Counted from the stretch's first letter, positions 9,291-20,762 are shown. The stretch is DNA of 64,000 nt from Closterium sp. Naga37s-1 (GCA_947471745.1 CANJKZ010000092.1:1736001-1800000); one strand, 5' to 3'. The notes: generated from the sequence alone by a model not told the origin. Translations and numbers: made by a program.

Positions 9291-10327
9291 TGGGTCTGCT
9301 CCTTCGATTGCTGACCCGTCGCTGTTTCTGTGCACTGACCCTACTCTGCCGCCGTTCTACATTCTCGTCTATGTCGACGACTTGGTCTTTGCTACTGCTG
9401 ACACTGAGGCGCTGACCCTTGTGAAGGAGGAGCCACAGAAGAGACACACCTGCACTGACCAGGGTGAGTTGCGCAGCTATATTGGCTTGCAGATCTCCCG
9501 GGACAGAGCACGTTGCACCATCACTGTGACTCAGTCGCACATGGTGCATCAGGTCCTTCAGCGCTTTGACTCCTCTGCCTACGGGCCACTCACTCTCAGC
9601 TCCACCTTCGGACGAGTTAGTAGAGCCGAGTGGTCAGTATCCAGAGCTTGTGGGCTGCCTCATGTACCTGATGACGTGCACTCGACCTGACCTCGCGTAC
9701 CCTTTCAGCATCCTGGCGCACTACGTTGTGCCCGCGAGACACCGACCAGAGCACTGGTGGTCTGCTAAGAGGGTGTTGCGTTACTTGTGCAGTACATCGA
9801 GCATGGGGCTTGTGCTTGGAGGACGAGGTTCAGTGGTACTAACAGGAAAATCCGACGCTTCTTGGGCCGATGACTAGGCGACTCAGCGGTCGTCCCAGGG
9901 TTAATCTTTCAGTCTCGGCTCTGGTTCTATCTCGTGGAGGTCCACTCGTTCGTCTTCTGTTCTTGGTTCTAGCTGTGAGGCTGAGATCTACGCGGGGGCC
10001 ATGGCTGCACAGGAGTTATGCTGGCTAACCTACCTGCTGACCGACTTGGGTGAGCGGCCTCATTCTCCTCCACTTCTGTACGTCGACAACAAGGCCATGA
10101 TTGCTTTCTGTCAGGAGCAGAGACTTTAGCACAGAACGAAGCACATTGCTCTTCGTTACTTTCTTGCTCGGGAGTTGCAGCAGCGTGGTCAGCTGCGCCT
10201 TGCTTATGTGGCCTCTCGGGCCAACACTGCTGATGTCTTCACCAAGGCCCTTGGGTCTGGTGATCATCAGCGTTTCTGCACTGCTCTAGGCCTTGTGCCT
10301 ACTCTGCCTCACCTGCTGGTTGCTTGA
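9291..10327 (+). pseudogene. copia RT C-half and RNase H (element 3)
   Basis: Begins inside RT just before FYILVYVDD (YVDD at 9370-9381), then DLVFATADTEAL, the thumb, RPDLAYPFS, and RNase H with DASWADD, DNKA and LRYFLARELQQR. There is a frameshift near 9575 and stops near 9875 and 10127. With no N-terminal RT it could not polymerise even if open. It ends in the family C-terminus with TGA. Confidence 0.82.
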
Positions 10328-10445
10328 CTTTGTCTTGTACTGTGATATATATATATATATACTTATATATATATACATGCATGATTGCTCTTGCTAGGTT
10401 GTTATCACTGTACTGCCTGTGCTTTTATAACTCTGCATGTGAACT

Positions 10446-10546
10446 GGCCTTGTGGCCTCTTGCTTGTGCTCAGACTTCGTGGTGATCTTGAGAACCAACC
10501 TGAGCTTTGCTTTGCTTTGTTCTCTTGCTTGTCTGGTCTTGTGACC
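10446..10546 (+). promoter_or_regulatory. TTGT-loop hairpin pair, element 3
   Basis: GGCCTTGTGGCC at 10446-10457 and GGTCTTGTGACC at 10535-10546, in the 3' untranslated tail as in element 1. Confidence 0.5.
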
Positions 10547-10587
10547 GTCCGTTGTGTTTGCTATCCCCCACTTTGCCTATGGGGGTG

Positions 10588-10717
10588 TGTCATATTGCAT
10601 TTGTTTTCTCTAGGCTGTAGTGGGGCATACTCTAAGGAGTACAACACTTTAAGGTTAGGTAGTACTTGTACTCATCCTTGCTAACTAGTCCACCATTCCT
10701 ATGTTCTATTTCTGACA
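10588..10717 (+). repeat. 3' LTR of element 3
   Basis: 130 bp, preceded by TATGGGGGTG and followed by duplicated GGCCT. Confidence 0.9.
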
Positions 10718-12565
10718 GGCCTCACAGCTGGAACCAAGAATAGAAGACGAACGAGTGGACCTCCACGAGACAGAACCAGAGCCGAGACTCAAAGTATAAC
10801 CCTGTGACGACCGCTGAGTCGCTTGGTTGTCGGCCCAGGAAGCGTCTGAGTGTCCTGTGAGTACAACTGAGCCTCGTCCTCCAAGCACATGCCCCATGCC
10901 TGATGTACTGCACAAGTAACGCAGCACCCTCCTAGCAGCCCGCCAATGCTCTGGTCGGTGTCTCCTGGGCGCAACGTGGCACGTCAGGATGCTGAGAGGG
11001 TACGCAAGGTCAGGTCGAGTGCAAGTCATCAGGTACATGAGGCAGCCCAAAAGCTTTGGATACTGGCCATTCAACTCTACGGACTCGTCCGAAGGTGGAG
11101 CTGAGAGCGAGTGGCCTGTAGGCATAGGAGTGGACTATGGCGAGGAGAACGGGAAGCGAAAGCGCTGAAGGACCTGGTTCACCATGTGTGACTGAGTCAG
11201 AGTGATGGTGCACCGAGCTCTGTCCTAGGTGATCTGCAAGCCAAGATAGCTGCACAGCTCACCCAGGTCAGTGCACGTATGTCTCTTCTGCAGCTCCGCC
11301 TTCACAAGGGCCAGTGCCTCAGTGTCAGCAGTAGCAAAGACCAAGTCGTCGACGTACACGATGATGTAGAACGACGACAGAGAAGGGTCGGTGCGCAGAA
11401 ACAGCGACGTGTCAGCAGTCAAAGGAGCAAACCCAAGAGCTGCAAGTGTAGTCCTCAGTGTGTCGTGCCACTCGCGGAGCGCCTGACAAAGACCATGGAC
11501 TGGCTGCCGAAGGCTCCACTGGGTACCCTCAGGAAACGACCCAATGAAGCCAGGTGGGCGGCGCAGCCAGATCTCCTCGTGAAGGCTGCCTTGCAAGAAA
11601 GCTGTGCTGGAGTCAAGCGAGTGGAGCTCGTAGTCACGCTGTGCTGCAACGTGCAGAAACACCCAAAGAGTGGTCATCTTCGGGGTGGGGGAGAAGGTAT
11701 GGAAGAAGTTGACCCCCTATCTCTTACTGAAGCCTCGTGCAACGTAACGCGCCTTGAAGGCAGGCAGAGAACGTGGCGGCCGCTTCACTCTGAAAATCCA
11801 CATGCCATCGACTATAATCACCCCAAGAGGGGGAAATGCATCGACATAGGTGCCTGTAGACTTCTAGGAAGCCATCTATGCATCCATGTCTGTCTGCCAC
11901 TAAGAGGAGTACTGACCTGTAATCGCCTCTGCGTAAGAGCGCAGGGTCAAGATGTCTAGTGCTTCCGGGTCTCCCTCAGGGCAAAGAAGCATGGAAGCGA
12001 GATGAGGTACAACAGTCGTGAGGCACTCGAGCTCAAACTGGCTGCCCTCAAGGACGTCAGTGCCAAGGGCAAGCTCACCCGCAACGGACGGAGGACAGTC
12101 AGACTCAGACTCAGTAACAAGCCTCGCGAAGTAGTCAAGACAACAGGTAGCAGCAAAGTCGACTAGCTCAGTGACTAGGGCAAGCGCAGCAGTAGACTCA
12201 AAGGAAGGGTCATTGACAACAGTGGCGAGGAGACGAGTAACAGTAGGACTAGCAGCACGAGCAAGGTCGGACTCAGGGTTAGGAACGTCAGGAAGAGAGA
12301 ACGCCGAAGGAGACGGCAGAGCAACACGCTGTGGAATAGAAGAAGGACGAAGTGCCATAGTGTGCGTGCCGGGGAACGGTGGAGGACGAACACGACGAGC
12401 ACGACTAACAGTGTGAGCAGGTGAGGCAGGACGAGACGCAGGCTCATGATGCTCTGTCAAGGAGTCTGTCTGCTCAGGGTAAGGAGAAGGAGCACGCAGA
12501 GGGGAGTGAGGCAGTAATGACGGATGTGACTGGTCAGGCGGAGGAGACAGTAGAGATGGAGTAAA
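10718..12565 (-). pseudogene. copia linker-RT-RNase H N-part (element 2)
   Basis: From right to left: linker (PPDQSHPS, Pro/Ser-rich), RT N-terminus (DPSFESTAAL, GTDVLEG), FLQGSLHEEIWLRRPPGF, the YVDD stretch near 11,345, thumb and RNase H start (LMYLMTCTRPDLAYPLS, HSDASWAD). It has frameshifts near 11,150 and 11,700-11,900. Only RT-type functions remain. Element 5 at 12566 removed everything upstream. Confidence 0.8.
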
Positions 12566-12711
12566 TGTCAACGTGGTAATTGAATGAATCGAGTAGAAAC
12601 AAGCATCACAAGGGAGCATATGTCAAACTCTAAGGGGGTTATACCCTCTACAGCATAACTCAGTGTAACACCTAGACTAAACTAACAAACTATAACAATT
12701 TTAGTTTGACA
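12566..12711 (-). repeat. 3' LTR of element 5
   Basis: 146 bp. Reads TGTCAAAC to GTTGACA on the minus strand, with CTATGGGGGTG upstream. Contains GTCTAGGTG, a block shared by clade II LTRs. Confidence 0.88.
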
Positions 12712-12771
12712 CACCCCCATAGTCTAGGTGACGGTAGTCCTGTGGAAAGCAACACACAGCCTAAGAGCAAG

Positions 12772-12896
12772 GGTCATAGGACCAGTCAGGAAGAACAAGC
12801 AACGGTCACAAGACCAGTTAACAAGAACAAAGCAACTCTCGGGGTAGATCTCAAGATCAACACACAATCCGAGAACAGGCAAGGGGCCACAAGGCC
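12772..12896 (-). promoter_or_regulatory. series of small hairpins in 3' UTR, clade II
   Basis: On the minus strand: GGCCTTGTGGCC (12885-12896), GGTCTTGTGACC (12804-12815) and GGTCCTATGACC (12772-12783). All keep a 4-bp stem with a tetraloop. Confidence 0.5.
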
Positions 12897-13039
12897 AGTC
12901 CACATGCAAGTATATAGCAGATATATGAGATGCAAGAGTACAAGACATGCATGACAAGCATCTCTACAAAAGCAAGGGGCCACAAGGTCTGTCCACAAGC
13001 ACAGATATAGTGAGACGCAAAAGTATAAGACAAAGAATC

Positions 13040-13600
13040 TCTACGCAAGCAGCAAGTGAGGGCCTGTAGACACAAGGCCGAGCTGGGTGCAGAAATGCTG
13101 GTGGTCACAAGGCGGCAACACCTTGGTGAAGACATCTGCAGTGTTGGCCTTAGAGACCACACGTCGCACGAGTTCCTGGCCACGCTGCTGCAACTCTCGC
13201 AGAAGGAAGTAACGAAGCTGGATGTGCTTCACCTTCCCAACCAGTTGGGGCTCCTCGCAAAACAGGACAGCAGACCTGTTGTCGGCGAACAGGACTGGGG
13301 GAGAGCGAGGCCACTTACCAAGGTCGGTGAGGAGAAAAGACAGCTAGCGAAGCTCTTGGGCGGCCATGGCCGCAGCGTACACCTCTGCCTCACAGCTGGA
13401 ACTAGAGATGGACGACGCCCGAGTCGACCTCCATGAAACAGCTCCGGTCTCAAGGCTAAAGCAGCAACCCTGTGTAGACCGCAGCGATTCAGCGTCGTCG
13501 GCCCATGACGAGTCCAAGAAACCTGTAAGTGTAACTGGCTGCTTCGCTCCGAGGACAAGTCCTATGTCTGATTTACTCGCCACATTCTTCGCCACCCTCT
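13040..13600 (-). pseudogene. copia RNase H, element 5
   Basis: Reads SSWADD, SSCEAEVYAAAMAAQELR, then an in-frame TAG at 13344-13346 where the plus-strand clade II copy at 22295-25014 has Trp (LRWQSFLLTD). It continues FADNRSAVLLCEEP and ADVFTKVLPP. The same TAG occurs at the same codon in element 17 (55194). RNase H would degrade RNA in hybrids; catalytic-type D and E residues are still visible. Confidence 0.82.
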
Positions 13601-13610
13601 TAGCAGTGTA

Positions 13611-15092
13611 CTAGTGGGAAGGTCGGAGTCTCCCAGGCGCAACAAAGCGCGCCAGGATGCTAAGAGGGTAAGCTAGGTCTGGGCGAGTACAGGTCATTAG
13701 GTACATGAGACAACCCACCAGCTCAGGATATGGACCGCTGGACTCAAATGGCTCGTCCGAAGGTGGAGCCGTGAGCCCATGATCCACACCAAGAGGGGTG
13801 AGCTGTACCTTGGAGAACGGGGAGCGAAGCCGCGTGAGGATTTGCTCGACCATATGCGACTGCGTCAGCGTAATGGTGCGAGCTGCCCTGTCCCTGTTGA
13901 TTTGATGTCCAAGGTAGTGCTGCAGCTCACCAAAGTCAGTGCAAGTGTGTCTCCTCTGCACTTCCTCCTTCACGGAGGCCAGTGCGCGTCGGTCGGGAGT
14001 GGAAAACACCAGGTCGTCAACGTAAACAAGAACAAAGAACGGGGTGAAGCTACGGTGGACGAAGAGCGACAGGTCAGCAGACGACAGAAAGAAGTCAAGC
14101 GCTGCAGGTGTCGTGCGAAGTGTGTCGTGCCACTTACAGGGAGCCTTGCGCAGGCCGTAGACCGGTCGACGCAGCTGCCACTGGGTCCCAGGAGGGAAAG
14201 AGCCAGTGAAGCCAGGCGAGCGACGCAGCCAGATCTGCTCGTGCAGGCTCCCCTGTAGGAACGTTGTGGAGAAGTCCAAGGAGTGTAACTCGTAGTCGCG
14301 CTGAGCTGCGATATGCAGCAACACCCGAAGAGTGGTCATCTTCGGGGTGGGAGCGAAGGTCTGGAAGAAGTCTACTCCCTCGCGCTGAGTGAAGACTCTC
14401 GCCACATAGCGCGCCTTGAACACCGGTGGTGATCTAGGCGGCCGTTTGACCTTGTAGAGCCACGTGCCACTGACGACGTTCGTCCCAGGTGGTGGGACGA
14501 CGTCGACGTAGGTGCCTGTGGACCTATAAGATGCCATCTCTGCCTCCTTAGCTGCTATCCAGTACAAAGCCCAGGGTCCCGAGATGGCCTTGGCGTGAGT
14601 GCGAGGGATCGGAACGTCAAGGGCGTCTGGGTCCCCCTTAGGGGCAAGCAGCATGGCGCAGAGATGGGGAACAGTGGCCGCCAGGAAACCAAGCTCGAAC
14701 TGCCTGTCCTCGAGGACCTCTAGGGGAAATACAGGAGCACCCCCAGAGGACGGAGAACGAGTAGTGCCACTCACCAGGTGAGCGGCGTAGTCAAGGCGGT
14801 GGGAAGAGGCAAAGGCACTGACTGTAGTGACAAGGGCCGAGACAGACAGCGGAGGGGCAGTCGGGTGAGTGACCAACGTGGACAGAACACGGGAGACAAC
14901 AGGGCGAGAGGCACGGAGGTAGTCGGACAACGGGTCGTGAAGCACAGTGAGGGATGACTCAGGAGGCTGTGGAAGGAACACGAGAGCGTAGAACAAGGTG
15001 AAATGGGCCGTCAGCTCGGTAACGGGACCGACGAGGTTCTGGGAACACAGCTCGACTGAGAGGAGTACAGGGGGTGGACGGGAGGGGACCAC
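13611..15092 (-). pseudogene. copia reverse transcriptase, element 5
   Basis: 493 codons open. N-terminal part DYLRASRPVVSRVLS and LEVLEDRQFELGFL, then WLYKVKRPPRSPPVFKARYVARVF, the palm with LVYVDD (near 14,010-14,030), thumb, and RPDLAYPLSILARFVAPG. A near-complete RT domain of clade II. The stop at 13611-13613 separates it from RNase H. Upstream it runs into the Gln/Pro linker in another frame. It lacks Gag-protease-integrase, so it cannot transpose by itself. Confidence 0.85.
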
Positions 15093-15099
15093 GAAAAAA

Positions 15100-15535
15100 G
15101 CGTGCAGGTGCTGAGTCGGGCAGGTCTCTCAGTCGCTGCTGCTCCGCCTCCTCTAGTGGCTGCTGCTGCGCCACCTGTCCCTCCTGCTGCTCCTGTGGCA
15201 CCGGGTGTGTCTCCTCCTCGAGCCTCTTCTGCTGCGACTGCAGCTGCACTTGCTGCTGCTGCCTAGACTCCCGCTCTACCCTCTCCTGCTGCGGTAGTAA
15301 CTACACCTGCTGCTGTGGTCGTGACTCCTCTACTCTCTCCTGCTGTGGCTGCAACTGTACCTTCTGGAGTGGCTATGGCTCCTCCTCTACCCTCTCCGGA
15401 CTTTGCGACTGAGACTGCTCCTCTTGCTCCTACTGCTGCTGCTGCTACTGGCATGCCCTCTCAAACCGCTCCCGCTCCTCCCTCTCCAACCGGAGAAGAC
15501 GCTGCTCACGGTTCTGTAAATGTACAGCGCGTTCT
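15100..15535 (-). repeat. clade II linker: Gln/Glu-rich repeats
   Basis: Codes, on the minus strand, QQ-rich and EE-rich runs with EQQRLRDLPDSAPARF next to RT. It corresponds to 57,000-57,360 in element 17 and 22,300-22,600 in element 6. Sequence equivalent to the integrase C-terminal side stops at about 15,531, where the chromovirus LTR begins. Confidence 0.7.
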
Positions 15536-15757
15536 GTAGGCTCCGACGTGCCTCGGTGGAAGGCAATTCGGTGGCACCCAAAAAGCCTAGAATTCGGTGC
15601 ACTCAACCTAGTTCGGTGCCTATAACTATAATAAATATAGTAAAGCAACGAACCTAGGAAATCACGCAAGTGCAAGATAAAATAAAGCTAAGCTAGATAA
15701 TGCATAATAATGTGGAATCAAGCAAGTAAAGTCCAGCAAAGCCGTCGTACTCTCACA
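15536..15757 (-). repeat. 3' LTR of chromovirus, truncated
   Basis: Minus strand starts TGTGAGAGTACGACGG after the PPT GAGGGGGGGACG. About 220 bp against 361 bp for the 5' copy. Confidence 0.85.
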
Positions 15758-15767
15758 CGTCCCCCCC

Positions 15768-17100
15768 TCAAAGCTGGGTGGCGCGAGATACACCCTGCTT
15801 GACAAGATAATCCTTGAGAGTATGGCGTGCGTTGCCCATATCAGCTTCTGCAACCCAACTGTCCTCCGATGAGTCATATCCCTTCTAGCGTATCAGGAAC
15901 TCGAGCGTGTTGCCGCGTCTGCGTCGATGAGAGAGAACTCGTTCCACCTCGTACTCTGGTTCATCCTGTACGAGAATAGGTGGTGGTGGCGGTGGCTTTT
16001 GTCCCGTGAGGTTGGGGTCCTTGTAAGGCTTCAGCAGCTGAACATGGAAAGCATTCTGAAGCTTCCACGTAGATGGTAAGCGCAAGCAGAATGTTACTGG
16101 ATTCACCATCGCCTCAATGCGGAAGGGACCACAGAAGCGAGGCCGGAGCTTGGACCGAAGATGGGACAAGCCCAAGTTGCGTGTGTCGAGAAGCACCTGA
16201 TCTCCAACTGCTACTGAGTGATCACGTTGCTGTCGATCGGCATACTGCTTCTGGGAGTTCTGCATCATGGTGAGAAGTCGCTGAGTCTTCTCGCATAGCT
16301 GTTACATGGTGGTGACGAAGTCGTGAGCGGCTTGGACGTGTGCCGGTGTGGTTGGTTGCTGTGGTGTAAGTGGTTCCCGTCCGTAGCACAGGAAGAAAGG
16401 AGATTTCTTTGTGGTCGGATGTGAAGCGTTGTTGAAAGCGAACTCAAGTGTCTGTAACTGTAGATCCCAGTGGCTGATATCGTCTTTGCAAGATGTGCTC
16501 AGTAATTTTTCAACCACCTGATTGAGTCGCTTAGTCTGTCCGTCAGTCTATGGGTGGTACGCTGAAGACATTGCAAGCTTTGTCCCCAACAAACCCATGA
16601 GTTCCCTCCAGAACTTACTAGTGAATTTTGGGTCTCTGTCTGAGATGAGTACAGCGGGGATGCCGTGGATGGTGATGATGCTGTCGAAGAAGAGGTGAGC
16701 AGTTGCTTCAGCTGTAGCCGTGGCGTTGGTCGGGATGAAGTGACCCATTTTAGAGAACTTGTCGATCACCATGAGTATAGCGTCATGCCCTCGTGAGGTA
16801 GAAGGAAGTACCGTGATGAAGTCGAGGCTAACAACTTGCCATGGCTGTTCCGGTACGGGTAGAGGCTGAAGTAATCCTGCTTTTTTCTGCTTGCTACTCT
16901 TCATCCGCTGGCACGTATCGCATGAGGGGACAAACTGCTGCACGTCTGTTGCCATCCGGGGCCAGTAGTAGTACTTAGCTATTCCCGCTAACGTCTTGTT
17001 ACTCCCGAAATGTCCCGCGTATGCCACGTTGTGAAACTCCTCCAGTAAGATCTGTCGGAGCGGGGCATAGTTCAGTACCCAATTATAACAGCTAAGTCCT
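15768..17100 (-). pseudogene. Ty3 integrase with chromodomain
   Basis: Right to left: zinc HHCC domain (H-x4-H as AYAGHFG, then CDTCQRM), core with SLDFI, ISDRDPKF and the following catalytic region, GPY/F-type segment (LRPRFCGPF), LPSTWKLQNAFHVQLLKPY, and a C-terminal chromodomain (YEVERVL, LEFLIR, KGYDSSEDSW). Chromodomains steer integration to marked chromatin. Stops interrupt it near 16,548 (before TDG), 16,304 (TM, stop, QLCEK) and at 15885-15887, where TAG replaces the aromatic residue expected before KGY. The frame resumes and ends with TGA at 15768-15770, touching the PPT. Confidence 0.88.
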
Positions 17101-17125
17101 TCTCCCACTGTAACAGCTTCTGTTT

Positions 17126-18310
17126 CTATGCTGTAGCGATCTCTGCATCCACGGAGTACCCATGTTGGAATAGACCCTTGAGCAGAAGGTTCATCCCGTC
17201 GAGCTGGATGCCTGCTATATGCCCTGGGCGGCTCAGTGCGTCGGCCTTGTTGTGTAGCCCTGGCTTGTAGACGATGTCGTAATGGAAGTGGGTTTGCAGG
17301 AATTCCATCCACCGCACCTATCGTCGTGAGAGCATAGGCTGCAACTTGAGGTATTTGAGACTGCAGTGGTCAGTGTAGATTGTAGTTTTGGCTCCCTCTA
17401 GGTAACACCTCCACGCTTGAAGGTTGTGACTATCGCTAAGGCTTCATTGTCATGGATTGGGTAGTTCAGTTCTGCTCCATGTAGCTTCTTACTAAGGTAG
17501 GTGATGGGCTGCAAAACGCGTCTGTGATCCTGCATCAGTACTTCTCCGATTGCCTGGTCACTAGCGTCTGCTTCCACCACGTAATCTCTGTCTGGATCCG
17601 GTAGGATGAACACTGGCGCTGTAGTCAGTGCTGTCTTAGATGCTCCATGGCTTGCTGTTGAGGAGTATCCCATTTGTAGGGCGTATCCTTCTTCAGTAAG
17701 TCTGTCAGTGGCGCTGCTATCTTAGCGTATTGTGGCACGAACCTGTTGTAGTAGTTGGCGAAGCCGAGGAACTGCTGCAACTCCTTCACGTTCTCAGGAA
17801 CTTTCCACTTCTTGACGGCTTCGATCTTCCACGTGTCCACGTGTATGCCCTCGGCACTCACCATGTGCCCGAGAAACTGCACCTTCTTCAGGGCGAAGTC
17901 GATCTTCGACGGCTTCACGTAGAACTTGTTCTCCCGCAGGATCTCGAAGAATTTCCGTAGATGCTCCACCTGCTCCTTCATGTTCTTGGAGTAGATGAGA
18001 ATGTCGTCTAGGTACACCACCACGAAATCGTCCAGCAGGGGCCGTAGGATGTGGTTCATCTCCGCTTGGAATGTCGTTGGTGCGTTGCAGAGTCCGAATG
18101 GTATCACTAAGTATTCGTAGGAGCCGTATCTGGTACGGAACGCCGTCTTGTGGATCGAGTCTTGATCTGCCAGTAATCCAACCGTAGGTCCAGCTTCGAA
18201 AACACTGTTGCACCATGCAGTTGGTCTAAAAGATCGTCTATGTGCGGTATGGGGTACTTGTTCTTGACTGTCTGTTTGTTCAGTGCCCGGTAGGCGATGC
18301 ACATCCGTAA
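17126..18310 (-). pseudogene. Ty3 RT-RNase H
   Basis: [30 protein letters not shown], catalytic YLDD (near 18,010), FLGHMVSAEGI, FLGFANYYNRFV. RNase H: VVEADASDQAIG, NDNEALAIV, HYDIVYKPGLHNKADALSR. Frameshifts lie near 18,165 (after YWQIKT) and 17,660, and a piece around 17,330-17,400 is out of frame. It would make cDNA primed at the tRNA site by the 5' LTR. Confidence 0.88.
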
Positions 18311-18311
18311 G

Positions 18312-19637
18312 CTATCGTCCGGCTATGGAGTGAACAGGTGCGCCGTAGGGAGAAGTGGATGGGCGGATCAGTTGTCTATCCAGTAGGTACTCTATCTGTT
18401 TCTTCATGTTTGTCAGTTCGGCCAGACTAAGGCGGTATGCTGCACGTGAGATGGGTTTCACACCTGGTTCCTCCACGATCTCATGCTCGTGGGTTCGTGC
18501 TGGAGGTACTCCTGCCGGTAGGTCATCCGGCATAATGTCCTTGTACTCTGTTAACACCTCATGTACTGCTGTAGGTAGCTCCGAGTTCAGCTTCTCCTCC
18601 TCTGCTCCTGTCATCACCAGTGCTAAGTAACCCGTGTTACTTTCGTTCACTGTCCGTTCAAATGGTGCAAGTGTCGTTTCAGGTAAATCTCATGTACCTG
18701 TCCAGCTTCGCAGCTCCACACGTTTCCCATTGTTGTAGATGCACGCCTTCCGGTTGACCCAGTCGATCTCATGGTTGAACTGCTTAAGGAAATCACGCTC
18801 CAAGATGAAATCTAATCCCTTGATGTTCGTGATCGACAACGGCGTCTTCCACCTCAACGCCCCTATCTGCAGCTGCATTGTTGACTCGTCGTGGATGGGA
18901 AGTTTCGTGCCGTCCACCATTGTTGTTGTAAAATGGGTCTCCTCCGAGGACTCTCCAATCTTCTCCAACGTCCCGCGGTTGCACACCGAGTGGGACGCAC
19001 CACTGTCCACCAATGCTTGGAGGCGTCGCCCGTTGCAGATCACCTCGAGGAGTAGTGGCTGCTGCCGCTCCAAGTAGCAGTAGATGGTCTCGCATATAGG
19101 ATCATAGGGTACGTCGAATATATCATCCCTAGGTCCTAAGCTCGAAGCTGCTGACTTAATATCAGTTTTCAACTGAGCAGGGTTAGAAGGATTTATCCGA
19201 GGATGGTTCAGCTTCTCTTGGGCCTGGAACCTTCCCCTAAGCATTTGCAGCTGTGTAGGCTTCACCTGTGGGGAACGGTGGGGAGCCTTAACACCGTGCT
19301 GCTCGGAGAGAATATTAACTCCTCGGAACGCTCGACCCTTATCAACGCTCCGGAGTGGGATCCCCATATTACCCTGTACCGGTATAATTTCTGACTCTCC
19401 CTTAATAAAGGCTTGAAAACCATGAGAAATAATATTCTTAGTTAAAGTATCTTTATAGGATAACTTTAACGAATTCTTACTTGTCGGGGTGTATGGCTGG
19501 AGTTTCCCGGTCGGTGCAGGGTCTTGTTTCGTGGAGTCTCCTTTTGTCTCGGCGATTTCCCCTGGTGCCGGCTGGTCGTGACGTTTTAGATTCGCGCCAT
19601 CATATTCTCCTTTTTTCGCCCTCTCCGAAGTTGCCAC
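18312..19637 (-). pseudogene. Ty3 aspartic protease region
   Basis: Contains LQALVDSGASHSVCNRG (catalytic DSG) and DFILERDFLKQF, a retropepsin of the Ty3 type, followed after a stop near 18,690 by DIMPDDLPAGVPP and the conserved RT entry VKPISRAAYRLS and STSPYGAPV. The frame breaks just before the RT core. The upstream part is Lys/Pro-rich and unrecognised. Confidence 0.83.
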
Positions 19638-19694
19638 GTTGTCCGTTTTCTGCTTCGGGGGTGCCGCACTGTCTGTTTTCTGCTTCGCACGTGC

Positions 19695-20363
19695 TTACTC
19701 CATTTTCCAACACACCAAGATACGATGTCCTGTAGCGCCGCAAAATTCGCATGTCTTGTTTTTTGCTAGCCGCTGCTTCGCATCGCCCTTGTCGTTCTCC
19801 ATCGGGCCGGTAGTCGTGGGTGGTGCCGATCGCTCCATGCCACTATTTGGCTGGTTGCGTCGTGTTCCGTAGTAGCTACAGCTCAACGCGTCAAACTGTT
19901 CGATCAGTGCTGCCCGAAACATCGCCTATGTCCCTTCGCCTTGGACAATTTTGTTATTAATCCATTCTAGAGCTGGGCCACGTAACTGTGTTGCTGCGAG
20001 CCGTATGCGCATCGCGTCTTAGGTGGGGGTCGTGCACCCAACAGCTTCGAAGTAGACTTTGAGTTCAGCTACGAATCGACGAACGTTGCTCCCTTTAACT
20101 ATAGAATCGAACGCCTCTGGTTGCCTCTGCATCGCTGCTTCGAGGTTAACTGTAGCTGCTACCGTTGTCGCATGTACTTTTGTTGGTGTCGCCGTTGCTG
20201 CTGTTGCTGCTGTCGCTGCTGCCTCTACGTTGGCTGCTGCTATGGCGGTTGCCGACTGGTTCGCGAGTAATGCCTCGATTCGTTGGAGAGCTGCCCACGT
20301 CTGGTCCATGTCGGTGCGTAACTCCGTATTTTTTCGTACGAAATTATCACCATTTTCCTCCAT
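19695..20363 (-). pseudogene. Ty3 Gag with canonical zinc knuckle
   Basis: The start Met at 20361-20363 opens an N-terminal coiled-looking stretch (ELRTDMDQTWAALQRIEALL), an Ala/Thr-rich run, and a Gag core (RRFVAELKVYFEAVGC). After two stops near 20,019 and 19,923 it resumes with FRAALIEQFDAL and CEFCGATGHRILVC, a textbook CX2CX4HX4C knuckle. It packages element RNA. The knuckle contrasts with the enlarged one of the copias. Confidence 0.82.
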
Positions 20364-20399
20364 TTGGCGATTTTCAGGAAGATTTGCGACAAAAATAAA

Positions 20400-20762
20400 T
20401 GAAATATGTGCGCTGGTCGACTTACTGCGAAGCGAATCGACTTCCGAATCGACGAGCGCGGTTTCTGTATGTCGTATTATTCTCCCTTAACCGAATTCTC
20501 AACCGTTGAGAAGAAATTCGACCCGACGCTCCAAATTCCAACGTTTTGGGGTGAAATTCCCAGGGCCGTTGAGATTCGAATAGATCTGACGGTCGAAATC
20601 CCAACTTTTACGCCGATAAACTAGAGGAGTGTTCGAAAACCGGATCGGGGGACTTAGAAAAATTGCGCGAAACTGGTTTAACATACCCGAATCGACGCTT
20701 TCGTCGTCGCCCCTGCGGTTTTTTAAAGGCCAGTTTTGAGCGGTTGAAGACTTCGCGTGTAA
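20400..20762 (-). other. chromovirus 5' leader, no gene seen
   Basis: Between PBS and Gag. Short frames only and no repeat; an ordinary untranslated leader. Confidence 0.6.

Larger units (their letters stand above)
8868..10717 (+). mobile_element. internally deleted copia clade I element 3
   Basis: Complete ends: 130-bp LTRs at both sides, PBS after the first, PPT before the second, and GGCCT at 8863-8867 and 10718-10722. The inside jumps from the leader straight to the second half of RT, so Gag, protease, integrase and the RT fingers are gone. Since the ends are intact and duplicated target sites exist, the deletion probably arose before or during transposition. Confidence 0.92.
8529..12565 (-). 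mobile_element. Ty1/copia clade I element 2, truncated both sides
   Basis: Minus-strand copia remnant. Its RNase H end is left (8529-8867) and the rest of RNase H, RT and linker is right (10718-12565). It is split by the 1850-bp element at 8868-10717 (TSD GGCCT). The left side is cut by copia 1, so its 3' LTR lies outside the window. The right side is cut in the linker by the LTR at 12566, so no integrase or Gag remains. Confidence 0.85.

Noticed and set aside
20052-20490. Plus-strand frame opposite Ty3 Gag
   Set aside because: Antisense shadow; the minus strand carries the Gag core and, further on, the zinc knuckle.
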